A stretch of 64,000 bases of DNA, from contig CAZBZS010000007.1 of NCBI GenBank assembly GCA_964496475.1, positions 1-64,000 on the forward strand, read 5' to 3'. Below are positions 49,159 to 57,571 of this stretch, one piece after another; the stretch's first letter is position 1; the number at the start of each line of letters is the position of its first letter. The notes below the pieces were generated by a model. That model worked only from the letters and a program-made list of their open reading frames with translations. It searched no databases and was not told the DNA's origin. The DNA comes from JASLPR01 sp964496475 (GTDB taxonomy: Bacteria; Chloroflexota; UBA11872; VXNJ01). Made by a program: the position numbers and the translations under genes.

Positions 49159-50280
49159 ATGTACTGCAAAAGCCTTGAGCTGCTTGACTTTCGCAACTTC
49201 GCCCGGTTATCCCTCGATTTCCCCGATGGCCTCGTCGCCGTCCTCGGCCGCAACGCCCAGGGCAAATCTAATCTCCTCGAGGCCCTCCTCGCCCTCGCCT
49301 CCGGCCGTGGCCGCTCCCACCGGCTGCTCGCCGAGCTGATCCTCACCACCGGCGGCACAGCCCGGCCCTTCGCCCGCATCCGCGCCGAAATCTCCGCCGG
49401 CGACCGCCAGACCCGCCTCGAACTCGTCTTCGCCTTCGCACCCGACTCCGACGGCGAGCCCGGCCGGCGCGCCTCCCGGCGCGTCGTCGTCGACGGCAAG
49501 CCTCGCCGGGTCTCCAGCCTGCTCGGCCACCTGAACGCGGTGCATTTCTCTCCCGACGATATTGACCTCCTCTCCGGCTCCCCCGCCGAGCGTCGCCGCT
49601 TCCTCGATGTTTCCATCTCCCAGGTCGATCCGAATTACGTCCGCGACCTAGTTGATTACGGCCGGGTCGTTTCCCAGCGCAACGCGCTCCTGCGCGAGCT
49701 GCGCGAGCGCCGCGGGGCCGTCGATTCCCTAGAGTTCTGGGACGGCAAGTTGATGGAGCTTGGCGGACGCCTCGTCCTCACTCGGGGGCAATTTATCGAA
49801 GCGCTCGACCGCGAGGCGTCGCTCGCCTACCGCGAGCTCGCCGGCGACCACAAGTCCCTGTCCGTCGAATATTCCACCACCGGCGGCGAATCGCTTTCCT
49901 CCCTCCCCGAAATCAGAAATCGTGAGATTGAGCGCGGACAGACCCTACTTGGCCCCCACCGCGACGATCTCGAAATCACCGTGGACCAGCAATCCGCCGC
50001 CGCCTTCGCCTCCCGTGGCCAGCAACGCCTGATTGTCCTCAGCCTGCGCCTGGCCGAGCTGGAATGGTTGTCCCGCGCCGCCGGCGAAACCCCCGTCCTG
50101 CTGCTCGACGATATCTTCTCCGAACTCGATCCCGGTCACCGCGAGGCTGTCATCGCCCGCATCCCCAACGCGGCCCAGGTGTTCATCACCGCCGCCGACG
50201 ATGCCCAGGCGCCCGTAGACTTCAGGGGGCGCGCTGCCGTACTACGAGTGAACGAGGGAAATGCCGCCTGGGAATCTTGA
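49159..50280 (+). CDS. recF: DNA replication and repair protein RecF
   Basis: SMC-like ATPase that helps load RecA at single-strand gaps. The 373-residue protein has LELLDFRNFARLSLDFPDGL, the Walker A motif GRNAQGKSNLLEAL, the ABC signature region FASRGQQRLIVLSLRLAELE and the Walker B/D-loop LLLDDIFSELDPGHREAVI. Length and motif order are normal. It starts at ATG 49159, 12 bases after the small membrane protein gene, and its end overlaps the DUF721 gene by 20 bases. The recF to DUF721/dciA order is common near dnaN and gyrB, but neither of those is in the window. Confidence 0.96.
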   Translation: MYCKSLELLDFRNFARLSLDFPDGLVAVLGRNAQGKSNLLEALLALASGRGRSHRLLAELILTTGGTARPFARIRAEISAGDRQTRLELVFAFAPDSDGEPGRRASRRVVVDGKPRRVSSLLGHLNAVHFSPDDIDLLSGSPAERRRFLDVSISQVDPNYVRDLVDYGRVVSQRNALLRELRERRGAVDSLEFWDGKLMELGGRLVLTRGQFIEALDREASLAYRELAGDHKSLSVEYSTTGGESLSSLPEIRNREIERGQTLLGPHRDDLEITVDQQSAAAFASRGQQRLIVLSLRLAELEWLSRAAGETPVLLLDDIFSELDPGHREAVIARIPNAAQVFITAADDAQAPVDFRGRAAVLRVNEGNAAWES

Positions 50281-50620
50281 CTCGCTCCGTGACCTCGAAG
50301 ACGAGGCCGGCACCAATAAGGAATGGACCCTGGACGAGCTCGTCGCCGATCTCGTCACCGACCCGTACATGCAGGACGGCCTGGCCCGGGCCGAAGTCCT
50401 CAACGCCTTCCCCGAAGTCCTCGATAGCGTCCTCGGTCCCCGCGCCCGGGTGGCCTGTCGCGCCGTCGCCATCCGCGCCGACGCTTTGATCGTCGAGGCC
50501 ACCGACAGCATCTGGAGTCAGAAGGTCGCCATGGCAGCCGAGCAGCTCCTCGCCGGCCTCGTCGCCGCTGAACTCGCCGCCGTTCCCCGGGAGATCGAAG
50601 TCCGCACCCGCGTAATCTAG
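50261..50620 (+). CDS. DUF721 protein, DciA-like
   Basis: A 119-residue protein of the DUF721 family, which includes DciA, the helicase loader of bacteria that lack DnaC/DnaI. The domain spans about residues 43-115: VLNAFPEVLDSVLGPRARVA, then ALIVEATDSIWSQKVAMAAE, the most conserved part. The start overlaps the recF end, so it is co-translated. The link with recF matches known gene order. A helicase-loading role is inferred from the family; no helicase gene is here. Confidence 0.85.
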   Translation: MPPGNLDSLRDLEDEAGTNKEWTLDELVADLVTDPYMQDGLARAEVLNAFPEVLDSVLGPRARVACRAVAIRADALIVEATDSIWSQKVAMAAEQLLAGLVAAELAAVPREIEVRTRVI

Positions 50621-50712
50621 CTCCGGTATGTGCGGACTCCCTCAGCGAGCGCTAAGCTAGCCCTGCATGCGAACCGCCACCGCTCATCGCCGCGATCACC
50701 GGGAGTCAGCCC

Positions 50713-51831
50713 ATGAAAATCGAATCGGTCAGCGCGGAAATTCTGCGATGGGATCTGGATCGCCCCATGGCCGACGGGCAGGTGGACATCGCCTCCCGCG
50801 TCACCGTCCTGGTCCGCGTTCGCACGGCCGACGGCATCGAGGGCGTCGGCGAGGCCGGCTGCTTCGGTGGCGCCGAACACACCGTCAAAGCGATCGTCGA
50901 GACTCAGCTCGCTCCCCTCCTCATCGGCGAGGATCACCGCCTGATCGAACACCTGTGGGAAAAGATGTACAGGGGCACCGTCCAACTCGGCCGCCGAGGA
51001 GTCCTGATCGCCGCCATGTCCGGCGTGGACATCGCCATCTGGGACGCCCTCGGCAAGGCCTCCGGCCTTCCTGTCTACATGATGCTCGGGGGCAACGCCC
51101 GCCGGGTCCGCGCCTACGCTAGCGGCGGCTTCTATATGGAAAACAAAGACGTGGAGGAACTCCAGACCGAGTTCGCGGGCTATCGCGAACTCGGTTACCG
51201 CGCCGGCAAGATGAAGATCGCCGGCGCCCCCTTCGCCGAAGATGTCGCCCGGGTCGAGGCCGTCCGCGAGGCCCTCGGTCCCGACGCCGACCTGATGATC
51301 GACGCGAACAACATGTACCGCCCCCGCGAGGCCGTGAAGTTCGCTGCCGCCGCCGAAGACCTTGGCATCTTCTGGTTCGAAGAGCCCGTCCGCACCGACG
51401 ACCTGGCCGGGGCCGCCTTTGTGCGGGATAGGGTCTCCATGCCCGTGGCCGGCTACGAAACCGAAACCAGCCGCTGGGGATTCAAGGTGCTGATCGACGG
51501 CGGCGCCGTCGACATCGTCCAGCCTGACACCGTCTGGGCCGGCGGCATCACCGAGTGCCGCCGCATCGCCGCCTACGCTTCTGCCTGCAACCTGCCGGTC
51601 GCGCCCCACAATTTCGCCAGCGCCATCGCCGGCTTCGCCAATCTCCACCTGCTCGCTTCCCTGTCCAACGCCATGTTGTTCGAGATGGACCAGAACTCCA
51701 ACCCCCTGCGCACCGAGATCGTCACCAACTGGCCCGTCATCGACGTCGAAGGATTCGTCACCGTTCCCGAAGGACCCGGACTCGGCATGGAGATAGACGA
51801 ATACGCGGTCTCCCGTTACCGGGTTGGGTAA
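50713..51831 (+). CDS. Enolase-superfamily sugar-acid dehydratase/racemase (mandelate racemase type)
   Basis: A 372-residue intact member of the mandelate racemase/muconate lactonizing group. The capping domain is about residues 1-125, then the barrel. The KxK base is in AGKMKIAGAPF, metal-binding acids in LMIDANNMYRPREAV, WFEEPVRTDDL and GYETETSRWGF, and the last-strand His in LPVAPHNFASAIAG. These enzymes abstract a proton next to a carboxylate; typical substrates are sugar acids such as galactonate or gluconate. GGGAG is seven bases before ATG 50713. It ends three bases from a convergent sugar-isomerase gene. It is related to, but not a close copy of, the dead gene at 10999-12157. Confidence 0.92.
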   Translation: MKIESVSAEILRWDLDRPMADGQVDIASRVTVLVRVRTADGIEGVGEAGCFGGAEHTVKAIVETQLAPLLIGEDHRLIEHLWEKMYRGTVQLGRRGVLIAAMSGVDIAIWDALGKASGLPVYMMLGGNARRVRAYASGGFYMENKDVEELQTEFAGYRELGYRAGKMKIAGAPFAEDVARVEAVREALGPDADLMIDANNMYRPREAVKFAAAAEDLGIFWFEEPVRTDDLAGAAFVRDRVSMPVAGYETETSRWGFKVLIDGGAVDIVQPDTVWAGGITECRRIAAYASACNLPVAPHNFASAIAGFANLHLLASLSNAMLFEMDQNSNPLRTEIVTNWPVIDVEGFVTVPEGPGLGMEIDEYAVSRYRVG

Positions 51832-51834
51832 GGC

Positions 51835-52602
51835 CTAGCCCGGTTCGCAGTCCCGAAGGATTCGCAGCGACTGGGCCATCGCGGCCGACGGATCGGGCAG
51901 ATTAACATGGCCCTCGACCGCCACCGGACCCTCATACGGCGAGGCTATCATCGCCGCCAGCGTCTCGCGAATCGTCTCCGTGGTAAGCACTCCGTCGGTC
52001 AGCGCCAGGTGCAGATCGCCTTTGCCGTCATTGTCGTCGAAATGCACGTATCCCAACCGCTCGCCGCACGCCGCTACCGCCGCCACCGGGTCTTCTCCCG
52101 CGATCACGCAATGTCCCACATCCAGCAGCACGTACAGCCGCGGATGCCCCGCCTCATCAAGAAACTCCAGCATCGCCGATACCGACGGCAACCCGCTATT
52201 AGGGAACGGCTCGATGCATAGCCGTCGGCCCAGTCCGGCCGCCAGCTCTGCCAGCCCGATCATCGATTCTCGAAATCTGCTCCGGTTTTCCGGTCCGCTC
52301 GCCGGCGCCGCGACGTAGACGAACTCCGCCCCCAGCCCCACTGCCTCCCGCAGGCTCGCTTCCACCCGCGCCACCGCCGGCCCTCGGGCCTCGTCATCCG
52401 CCGCTTCCAACGCCACGCCTTCCGGGAACAGGTGCCCGGCCGCCAGGCAGGTCACCGTCAAATTCGTACTGGCCCGAGCCGCCCCATCCAGCTTGCCATA
52501 ACCCGGGTCCACGTCAACGGCGTCATAACCCAGTTCCACCATGCGACCCGCCGCCGCCACCGGATCGCCCGGCAATCCCCACAGACACGCCGCTATCCGC
52601 AT
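51835..52602 (-). CDS. Sugar phosphate isomerase/epimerase-family TIM barrel
   Basis: A 255-residue xylose-isomerase-like TIM barrel. Recognisable features are the start MRIAACLWGLPGDPVAAAGR, the phrase YDAVDVDPGYG, the Glu in LCIEPFPNSG, the Asp/His in LYVLLDVGHCVIAGEDPV, the His in LGYVHFDDNDGKGDLHL and the Glu in GPVAVEGHVNL. These acids and histidines suit a single divalent metal. The substrate is unknown. It faces the enolase-superfamily gene tail to tail. A similar pair, with the enolase gene dead, occurs at 10999-13089. Confidence 0.82.
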   Translation of the reverse strand: MRIAACLWGLPGDPVAAAGRMVELGYDAVDVDPGYGKLDGAARASTNLTVTCLAAGHLFPEGVALEAADDEARGPAVARVEASLREAVGLGAEFVYVAAPASGPENRSRFRESMIGLAELAAGLGRRLCIEPFPNSGLPSVSAMLEFLDEAGHPRLYVLLDVGHCVIAGEDPVAAVAACGERLGYVHFDDNDGKGDLHLALTDGVLTTETIRETLAAMIASPYEGPVAVEGHVNLPDPSAAMAQSLRILRDCEPG

Positions 52603-52968
52603 CGCGACATCCCCGGTACCGGGCGACCCGCGCGGCCCACATAATTCCCGACATTATCCTTCAATATCCCAGCCGAACTCTTCCAGACTCACTATCCACT
52701 CCCTCGATTTGCTCATGAATGGCCCCGGAAAGTCAAAATTACCCTTAGAGGCAACAGCACGTTATGTGCTAACTGCGTGTGTGGCGCTTGACCCCTTCTC
52801 CTGATTCCCCTACCCGGTGGTCAGTGCCTACTGGGGGGCATCGGTCTGCGACACCCTTTACGGGTTTCCGGCTGGTGCCTCTCTCCTTTCCAGGGCGGTC
52901 ATGGCCTTCTGAGCCAGAGTTGCCGTGGCTAGTCGCAATACTCGCAGCGAAGCGCTAGGCACCTGGTC
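52603..52968. other. Intergenic region, lower GC
   Basis: About 370 bases between the isomerase start and the terminator of the zinc-ribbon gene. It has lower GC than its neighbours. Short reading frames crossing it have no recognisable sequence. It must hold the minus-strand promoter of the isomerase gene, but no clear -35/-10 pair was found. Confidence 0.4.
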
Positions 52969-52990
52969 AAAAAAAGAGAGGCTGAGCCTC
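52969..52990 (-). terminator. Intrinsic terminator after the zinc-ribbon gene
   Basis: On the minus strand GAGGC-TCA-GCCTC (52990-52978) forms a five-base-pair stem with a three-base loop. TC and then seven T residues follow (52975-52969). The stem overlaps the stop codon of the zinc-ribbon gene. It would end transcripts of the glycosidase-like gene and the zinc-ribbon gene. Confidence 0.7.
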
Positions 52991-53165
52991 AGCAGCAGTC
53001 GTCCTTGTAGCCACAGTTCCGGCACACGCTCAGCGTGCCCCCGCGCAGGTCCGGCATCGTGAATCCACAGACCGGGCATCGTTGGGTCATCGGCGGCCGC
53101 TCTTCACCGGCCGGGCGCACCCGTTCGATCCCGGGTCGCAGACGTGGATCCGGCCGTTCGCTCAT
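52989..53165 (-). CDS. Zinc-ribbon microprotein
   Basis: A 58-residue protein. After a Pro/Arg/Glu-rich head of about 28 residues comes a two-knuckle zinc ribbon, CPVCGFTMPDLRGG and VCRNCGYKD, ending with a Cys pair. The ribbon resembles rubredoxin-like or ribosomal-type ribbons and should bind one zinc. ATG 53165 overlaps the stop of the upstream glycosidase-like gene (ATGA), which indicates translational coupling and supports the start. A terminator overlaps its stop. The function is unknown; binding of nucleic acid or protein is the usual role of such ribbons. Confidence 0.7.
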   Translation of the reverse strand: MSERPDPRLRPGIERVRPAGEERPPMTQRCPVCGFTMPDLRGGTLSVCRNCGYKDDCC

Positions 53166-54739
53166 AATCCCGCCGCCAGCATTTCGTAAAAGTCATCCTC
53201 CGCCGCCGCCAGCCGGCCGGTGCGCTCGTGCAAGGCGAACGTCGTCCAGGAGTTGTTGTGGGCTTCCGCGTCGCCCACGAACCAGCACGCTCCCCGCAAC
53301 GTCGGCAGCGAAGCCACCATCCTTGCCACCGCGTTCAGCATCCAGCCCTGTGCATAGCTGTTCTCGGGCGCGAAAGCCGGGTCCAGGCCGCGGGCAGCTG
53401 TGTTGTACTCAGTCACCCAGACGTCCATCGGGTCGATTCCGTACCGGGCTTCTATCGCCAGATTGACTTCTCTCCAGGTATCCGCCACATTCGTTTGCCA
53501 GCGATAGCCATGCGAATCTAGCGGCTCATCCCACGGCTCCATCCGACCCCCGCCCGCCGTCGGATCGCCGTATACGTGTTCCGACCAGGCGTGCGGCATC
53601 CGGTCGCGCTCCCGCCCCACCTCCACCATCATCGCTTTCGCCCGGTAGGCCAGCCTCGCCCACGGCGAGTCCTCCATTCCATCCGGGACCGGTCCGTCCG
53701 GCCCCAGCGGATTGAACGGCGCGATCGCCGGCGGCAGCCGGGGGGCGTTTGGATTGTTGATCGCCGCCGTCATCCAGAAATTTCGCGTGTCCTCGGGCGG
53801 CGTCCCCCAGCCGTTGAACTCCCGCGCCAGCGCCTCGGCCGATGGCTCGCCCTCCAGCTGCGGCTCGTTACCCTGCTGAATCATAATCCCATCGAATTCC
53901 GGCGCTGCCATCACCTCCGCCAGGCGAGGGTAATACTCGTCCCTCTCGGCGTCATTGCGCGGCACCGCGATGCCCGGCTTGTAGTCGATTCGCAGGATGA
54001 TCGGCGAAAACGGGTAACTCTCCCGCAGGCGCTCGATTCGAACCCGCACCGCTTCCCGATGAAACTCTTCCTGATCCCCGGCGAAGCACATCACTCGTTC
54101 CACGAACGGCGTGCCGTCGACATACTCTTTTCGCGGATGCGGCCAGTGTACTCCCGTAAATCGACCGAATCCCCGCATTTCCAGCACTGCCGCCAGATAC
54201 CGCCGCACGCCATCGACATCTCCGGCAGGGCCCACCCGCCGCAGCCCGTTTCGGTACGCACCGTCGATCTGCCCCAGTAGCGTCCTTCGCTCACCCTCTC
54301 CCAGCCACGCCAGCGCGCTACGGCTGATGTTCAATTCCAGCAGACGATCCTGCATGTTGTCCTCAGTGCTCAGCGTCACGATTTGCCGGATGCGATCCTC
54401 CGCCAGCGATGTCATGCCGCCGGACTCCGCTTCCGTCAGGGCTACGTTGAACGCCACAATCCCTTCGGTCTCTTCTCCCCCGGCGAAGTGTGCGAACGCC
54501 ACCGCGACGCGATTCACCAGGCTGGTGTCCGCGAACGGTGGCAGCGGCGGATCATCGCTGGCCGCCGGCAGCCCCTTCTCCCGCCTGCGCTCGGGCTGAT
54601 TTTCCTGTCCGGCCTCATCCATCGTCCCGGCCCGCCCGGCCACCCGGTTCCAGCCGCCCCACACCGCCGCCAGACCCATAGCGTGCAGCAGCCGGCGGCG
54701 GGTGAGGCTCCGCCTCGCTCCTTTAAGCCGTCGTCTCAT
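53162..54739 (-). CDS. Exported TIM-barrel protein, glycoside hydrolase-like
   Basis: About 525 residues. The N terminus, RRSLTRRRLLHAMGLAAVWG, has an arginine-rich, Tat-like signal, then a charged linker. The first third is helical (RLLELNISRSALAWLGEGER). The C-terminal 300 residues look like a clan GH-A barrel: SPIILRIDYKPGI, DGIMIQQGNEPQLEG (the Asn-Glu before the acid/base), SEHVYGDPTAGGG, VWVTEYNTAARG (a possible nucleophile Glu) and RGACWFVGDAEAHNN. Substrate and GH family cannot be named. ATG 54739 is preferred to the longer frame because it starts just before the signal. The zinc-ribbon gene is coupled to its stop. Confidence 0.65.
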   Translation of the reverse strand: MRRRLKGARRSLTRRRLLHAMGLAAVWGGWNRVAGRAGTMDEAGQENQPERRREKGLPAASDDPPLPPFADTSLVNRVAVAFAHFAGGEETEGIVAFNVALTEAESGGMTSLAEDRIRQIVTLSTEDNMQDRLLELNISRSALAWLGEGERRTLLGQIDGAYRNGLRRVGPAGDVDGVRRYLAAVLEMRGFGRFTGVHWPHPRKEYVDGTPFVERVMCFAGDQEEFHREAVRVRIERLRESYPFSPIILRIDYKPGIAVPRNDAERDEYYPRLAEVMAAPEFDGIMIQQGNEPQLEGEPSAEALAREFNGWGTPPEDTRNFWMTAAINNPNAPRLPPAIAPFNPLGPDGPVPDGMEDSPWARLAYRAKAMMVEVGRERDRMPHAWSEHVYGDPTAGGGRMEPWDEPLDSHGYRWQTNVADTWREVNLAIEARYGIDPMDVWVTEYNTAARGLDPAFAPENSYAQGWMLNAVARMVASLPTLRGACWFVGDAEAHNNSWTTFALHERTGRLAAAEDDFYEMLAAGL

Positions 54740-54865
54740 CTCAGCCGAGGTCAACAGCTCCCCTTGCGGCGGCGGACTCGCTCTCTCCCCTTGCCACAAG
54801 AAAGAACGCCGAGTGTTTCCGCCGGGTTATGCCGCCGCCGTCTCCCCGCCCTCCGGCCGGACTCA

Positions 54866-55690
54866 CTACCCGCGCAGAAAATCGCCGGCGATCCGATTGA
54901 AGTTCTCCGGGTCCTCCACCTGCAACGAGTGATACGTCCCCGGCATCTCCACCAGCCGAAGATTTGGCATCTCGTCCATCATCCGCACCGCGGCCTCCCG
55001 GGTCAGCGTCTCGCTGTGCTCTCCTCGCAGGAGTAACGTCGGCGTCTGAATCCGGCGAACCTCCTCCCACAGGACCCAGCGGTCGAAGTTGAAGATGTCG
55101 GTGTCAAAGCGTTCTCGCAGGGCGCCGTCAGCCGTCCATTCAAAATGATTGAAGACGTACTCCCTGGCATCCTCGTTTTCAGGGTGTGGGAGCCTGGTGG
55201 CGGCCACATTTTCGACCACTCCCTCGTAGTCGTCCCACTCGCGACGGACATCGCGCCATTCATCCAGCACGTCTCGCAGCCGCGCGGCAGGCAATTCTGC
55301 GCTCATATCCACGATCACCAGCTTTGCGAGGGGCAGGTCTCGGGAACCCAGCAGCCGCATGGCGATCGCCCCGCCTAGGCTGTGCCCCACCACCGCCGGA
55401 CTTTCCAGCCCCAGCCGATCGATCAACTGCTCCATATCGTTAGCGTAATCCTCGATCTGATAGGAGTCCGCCCGCGCGCTGTGCCCGTGCCCGCGCAGGT
55501 CCGGCGCTACCACATGAAAATCGTCCATCAGGCTACACGCGAACAGGTTCCAGCGGACCCCCATGCTCATGATTCCGTGGATGATCAGCACGTCCGTGCC
55601 CGTCTCCGCCTCGCCCCACTCAAGGTAATGCAAACCCACATCGTCAAGCGCGACGATTCCCTCACGGTGCTCGTATTCGTACGCGGGCAT
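54866..55690 (-). CDS. Alpha/beta hydrolase
   Basis: A 274-residue alpha/beta hydrolase. The oxyanion region is DVLIIHGIMSMG, followed by HVVAPDLRGHGHSARADSY. The nucleophile elbow VVGHSLGGAIAM has Ser in GxSxG. The acid is probably in TLLLRGEHSETLT and the catalytic His in EMPGTYHSLQVEDPENF. All three triad positions can be placed. It resembles esterases and C-C bond hydrolases of small esters; the substrate is open. ATG 55690 is chosen for GGAGG five bases upstream. The glycosidase-like gene follows on the same strand after 126 bases. Confidence 0.88.
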   Translation of the reverse strand: MPAYEYEHREGIVALDDVGLHYLEWGEAETGTDVLIIHGIMSMGVRWNLFACSLMDDFHVVAPDLRGHGHSARADSYQIEDYANDMEQLIDRLGLESPAVVGHSLGGAIAMRLLGSRDLPLAKLVIVDMSAELPAARLRDVLDEWRDVRREWDDYEGVVENVAATRLPHPENEDAREYVFNHFEWTADGALRERFDTDIFNFDRWVLWEEVRRIQTPTLLLRGEHSETLTREAAVRMMDEMPNLRLVEMPGTYHSLQVEDPENFNRIAGDFLRG

Positions 55691-55840
55691 TCGCTCCTCC
55701 GGACCGGCATTCAAGGATCGGTTGAGGATACCCCGGTCCGGTGGCGGGAAGATATATCACGGTTAGCGAAGACCGCCGTGAAATTGTGGAGGCTTAGCTT
55801 GTTATTCGGAAACCAGCACCGCCGCCGGAATCAGGCCTGC

Positions 55841-56239
55841 CTAACGGGCGATCTCTCCCGCATTCAGCGAGCTGATGATCCCGTTGAATTCAATCAGCAC
55901 GCCCCGCTGCGCGCGCACCACCGCCGCGTCCCCTACCCATCCGTAACCCATCGGCAGGCCGTAGACATCCAGCCAATCAGCGTTCGCGAGGAACGTATTC
56001 TTCAACAGCGTGTTCGCGTCTAATATCTGCACATGGCGGCTCACCACCGCGTCCCAGCCCAGCCCCGCGTCGCCCGACCAGTCCGCCGCCGCCAACATGT
56101 GAAAGGTCAGTTGCGCAAAGCTCGTCTCCACCGATTCGGTAACCTCTCCAACTTGGCTCGAAGCTGGCTCGGATCTTTCTGCTATTTCACAGCGAATGGC
56201 ATCCACGGCGGCCTGCATATCAGACACCTGTGCGATCAA
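55841..56239 (-). CDS. Hypothetical protein
   Basis: A 132-residue soluble protein of unknown family. The N-terminal 60 residues are helical and Glu-rich (SDMQAAVDAIRCEIAERSEP), the C-terminal part aromatic and Gly-rich (ADWLDVYGLPMGYGWVGD). The start may be TTG 56239 or a GTG four codons on. It lies nine bases after the stop of the small membrane protein gene and is probably in the same operon. No motif suggests an enzyme. Confidence 0.5.
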   Translation of the reverse strand: MIAQVSDMQAAVDAIRCEIAERSEPASSQVGEVTESVETSFAQLTFHMLAAADWSGDAGLGWDAVVSRHVQILDANTLLKNTFLANADWLDVYGLPMGYGWVGDAAVVRAQRGVLIEFNGIISSLNAGEIAR

Positions 56240-56248
56240 CTCCCTGTC

Positions 56249-56548
56249 TCAATCAGGTGATCCCGTCGGAGATGCTGCCTCTTCGGATTGATGTGCGTTT
56301 GAGCCACCCAGCCAGTTTCGGACTCGTCTGAGTCCTGGCCAGAAGAACCACCCCATCCGGTACAACAGGAAACCGAGGGCGAGTACATATACGACCTGGT
56401 AGTACCAGTAGAGATTTCGGAAAGGCTGCGAGAAGGTCGCAGTTAAGACGAGTGCAACCGCTCCAAGGGCCGTCGTAAGTAGATCCGGCAAGCCGAGGAT
56501 GCCCTGGCTGATGAATATCCAGCGTGATGCTGCCTGGACTTTGTCCAT
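56249..56548 (-). CDS. Small membrane protein
   Basis: A 99-residue membrane protein with two or three hydrophobic segments: ILGLPDLLTTALGAVALVLT, then LYWYYQVVYVLALGFLLYRM, then WFFWPGL. A hydrophilic Ser/Glu-rich tail follows. It is the first gene of a two-gene minus-strand unit with the hypothetical protein and is divergent from imuA. The family is not recognised. Confidence 0.55.
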   Translation of the reverse strand: MDKVQAASRWIFISQGILGLPDLLTTALGAVALVLTATFSQPFRNLYWYYQVVYVLALGFLLYRMGWFFWPGLRRVRNWLGGSNAHQSEEAASPTGSPD

Positions 56549-56623
56549 AGATGGAGCCTACTGACCTCTGTGCGTTGCCGCGAGCGCCTCAACTCAAGTG
56601 AGCCATAGTGTTCGGCACTTGTA

Positions 56624-56632
56624 TGGTATATT
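56624..56632 (+). promoter_or_regulatory. Extended -10 promoter element for imuA
   Basis: TGG-TATATT, an extended -10 (TGn plus a five-of-six match to TATAAT), lies about 40 bases before the likely imuA start GTG 56671. A transcript start near 56639 would exclude the longer reading frame from 56608. No Gram-positive (GAACnnnnGTTC) or E. coli-type LexA box could be recognised around it. Confidence 0.45.
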
Positions 56633-56670
56633 GCGGATCCTCTCAAGAACGAGAAACGGAGTTGCCGGGA

Positions 56671-57510
56671 GTGCTACAAGCGGTTGGTGAAAACAGGCAA
56701 GCACTGCGACTAACGGATGAAAGCAGGCGGGGCCTGCTGCTAAAAGCAGCGGTGCTAAAGGTCGAGCGTCGCTGGGGATTGCGTGCCTCCGGCCGGCTGT
56801 TCGGCGGTCAGTACCAGGCCCCGGTTGGGTTGCGGACCGGTCTGCCCGAACTGGACCGGGCTACCGGCTTCGGCGGCATCCCACGCGGAAAGCTGACTGA
56901 GTTCACCGGACCGTCTTCCAGCGGCAAGTTGACGATTGCCCTGCGGGTGCTGGCGACCGCCGTGACCGGGGACGGAGTGGCCGCCTACATCGACCTGTCC
57001 GGCACCTTTTACCCACCGTCGGCGGCCGCGATGGGGATCGATCTGGATCGCCTCGTGCTGGTGCAACCGGCCGACGGCGCTGCCGCGGTGAAGGCCGCGT
57101 CGATCCTGCTCCTGAGCGAAGGTTTCGACGCCCTGCTACTGGATCTCGGCGCTGCCCGCGCCCATCCCGACGCCCTCGCCCACCTTACCGATCTCTCCGC
57201 TCGCGGCCAGACCGCCACCATCGCTGTCACCCGTGACTGGGGCCGGGCCGCCGCCGCGCTGCGCTTCTTCGCTTCCCTGCGGCTCGGCGTCAGGCGGCGC
57301 GACTGGCTCTGGCGCGACGGACCCCTAGGACGCGCCCCCATCGGAATGTGCCGCGACGTGAGCGTACTCAAAGCCCGCAGCGCCACTTCCGAGCGCAACC
57401 TTGAAATCAACTGTCCCTTCAGCCCCTTGCCGCCCGACCGTGTGCCTCCCGATACCCCACTTCCGCAGCGGATCGAACCACCCCTCCCCACCTCCGCCCA
57501 GGCATCCTGA
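56671..57510 (+). CDS. imuA: ImuA-like RecA-fold protein of the mutasome
   Basis: A 279-residue RecA-like protein that works with ImuB and DnaE2 in error-prone translesion synthesis. After WGLRASGRLFGGQYQ comes TGLPELDRATGFGGIPRGKL and a Walker A-like loop, TGPSSSGKLTIALRVLA, where the usual Thr/Ser after Lys is Leu, so ATP binding may be weak, as is common in ImuA relatives. AAYIDLSGTFYPPSAAAMGI and DALLLDLGAARA match RecA strands. The last 50 residues are Pro-rich. GTG 56671 has CGGAG nine bases upstream and lies after the predicted promoter; the longer frame from 56608 would overlap it. imuB follows after 61 bases. Confidence 0.85.
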   Translation: MLQAVGENRQALRLTDESRRGLLLKAAVLKVERRWGLRASGRLFGGQYQAPVGLRTGLPELDRATGFGGIPRGKLTEFTGPSSSGKLTIALRVLATAVTGDGVAAYIDLSGTFYPPSAAAMGIDLDRLVLVQPADGAAAVKAASILLLSEGFDALLLDLGAARAHPDALAHLTDLSARGQTATIAVTRDWGRAAAALRFFASLRLGVRRRDWLWRDGPLGRAPIGMCRDVSVLKARSATSERNLEINCPFSPLPPDRVPPDTPLPQRIEPPLPTSAQAS

Positions 57511-57571
57511 TGACCAAAAGCCACCGCAACCTCCACCCCACCCCGCCCCACCTTCACTAACGAGCCGTACC

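Noticed and set aside
50617..51648. Minus-strand frame opposite the enolase-superfamily gene (343 codons)
   Set aside because: Shadow; the plus strand has catalytic motifs and a ribosome site.
56549..56670. LexA/SOS box before imuA
   Set aside because: Looked for GAACnnnnGTTC and CTG-N10-CAG type palindromes and found none; only an extended -10 is supported.
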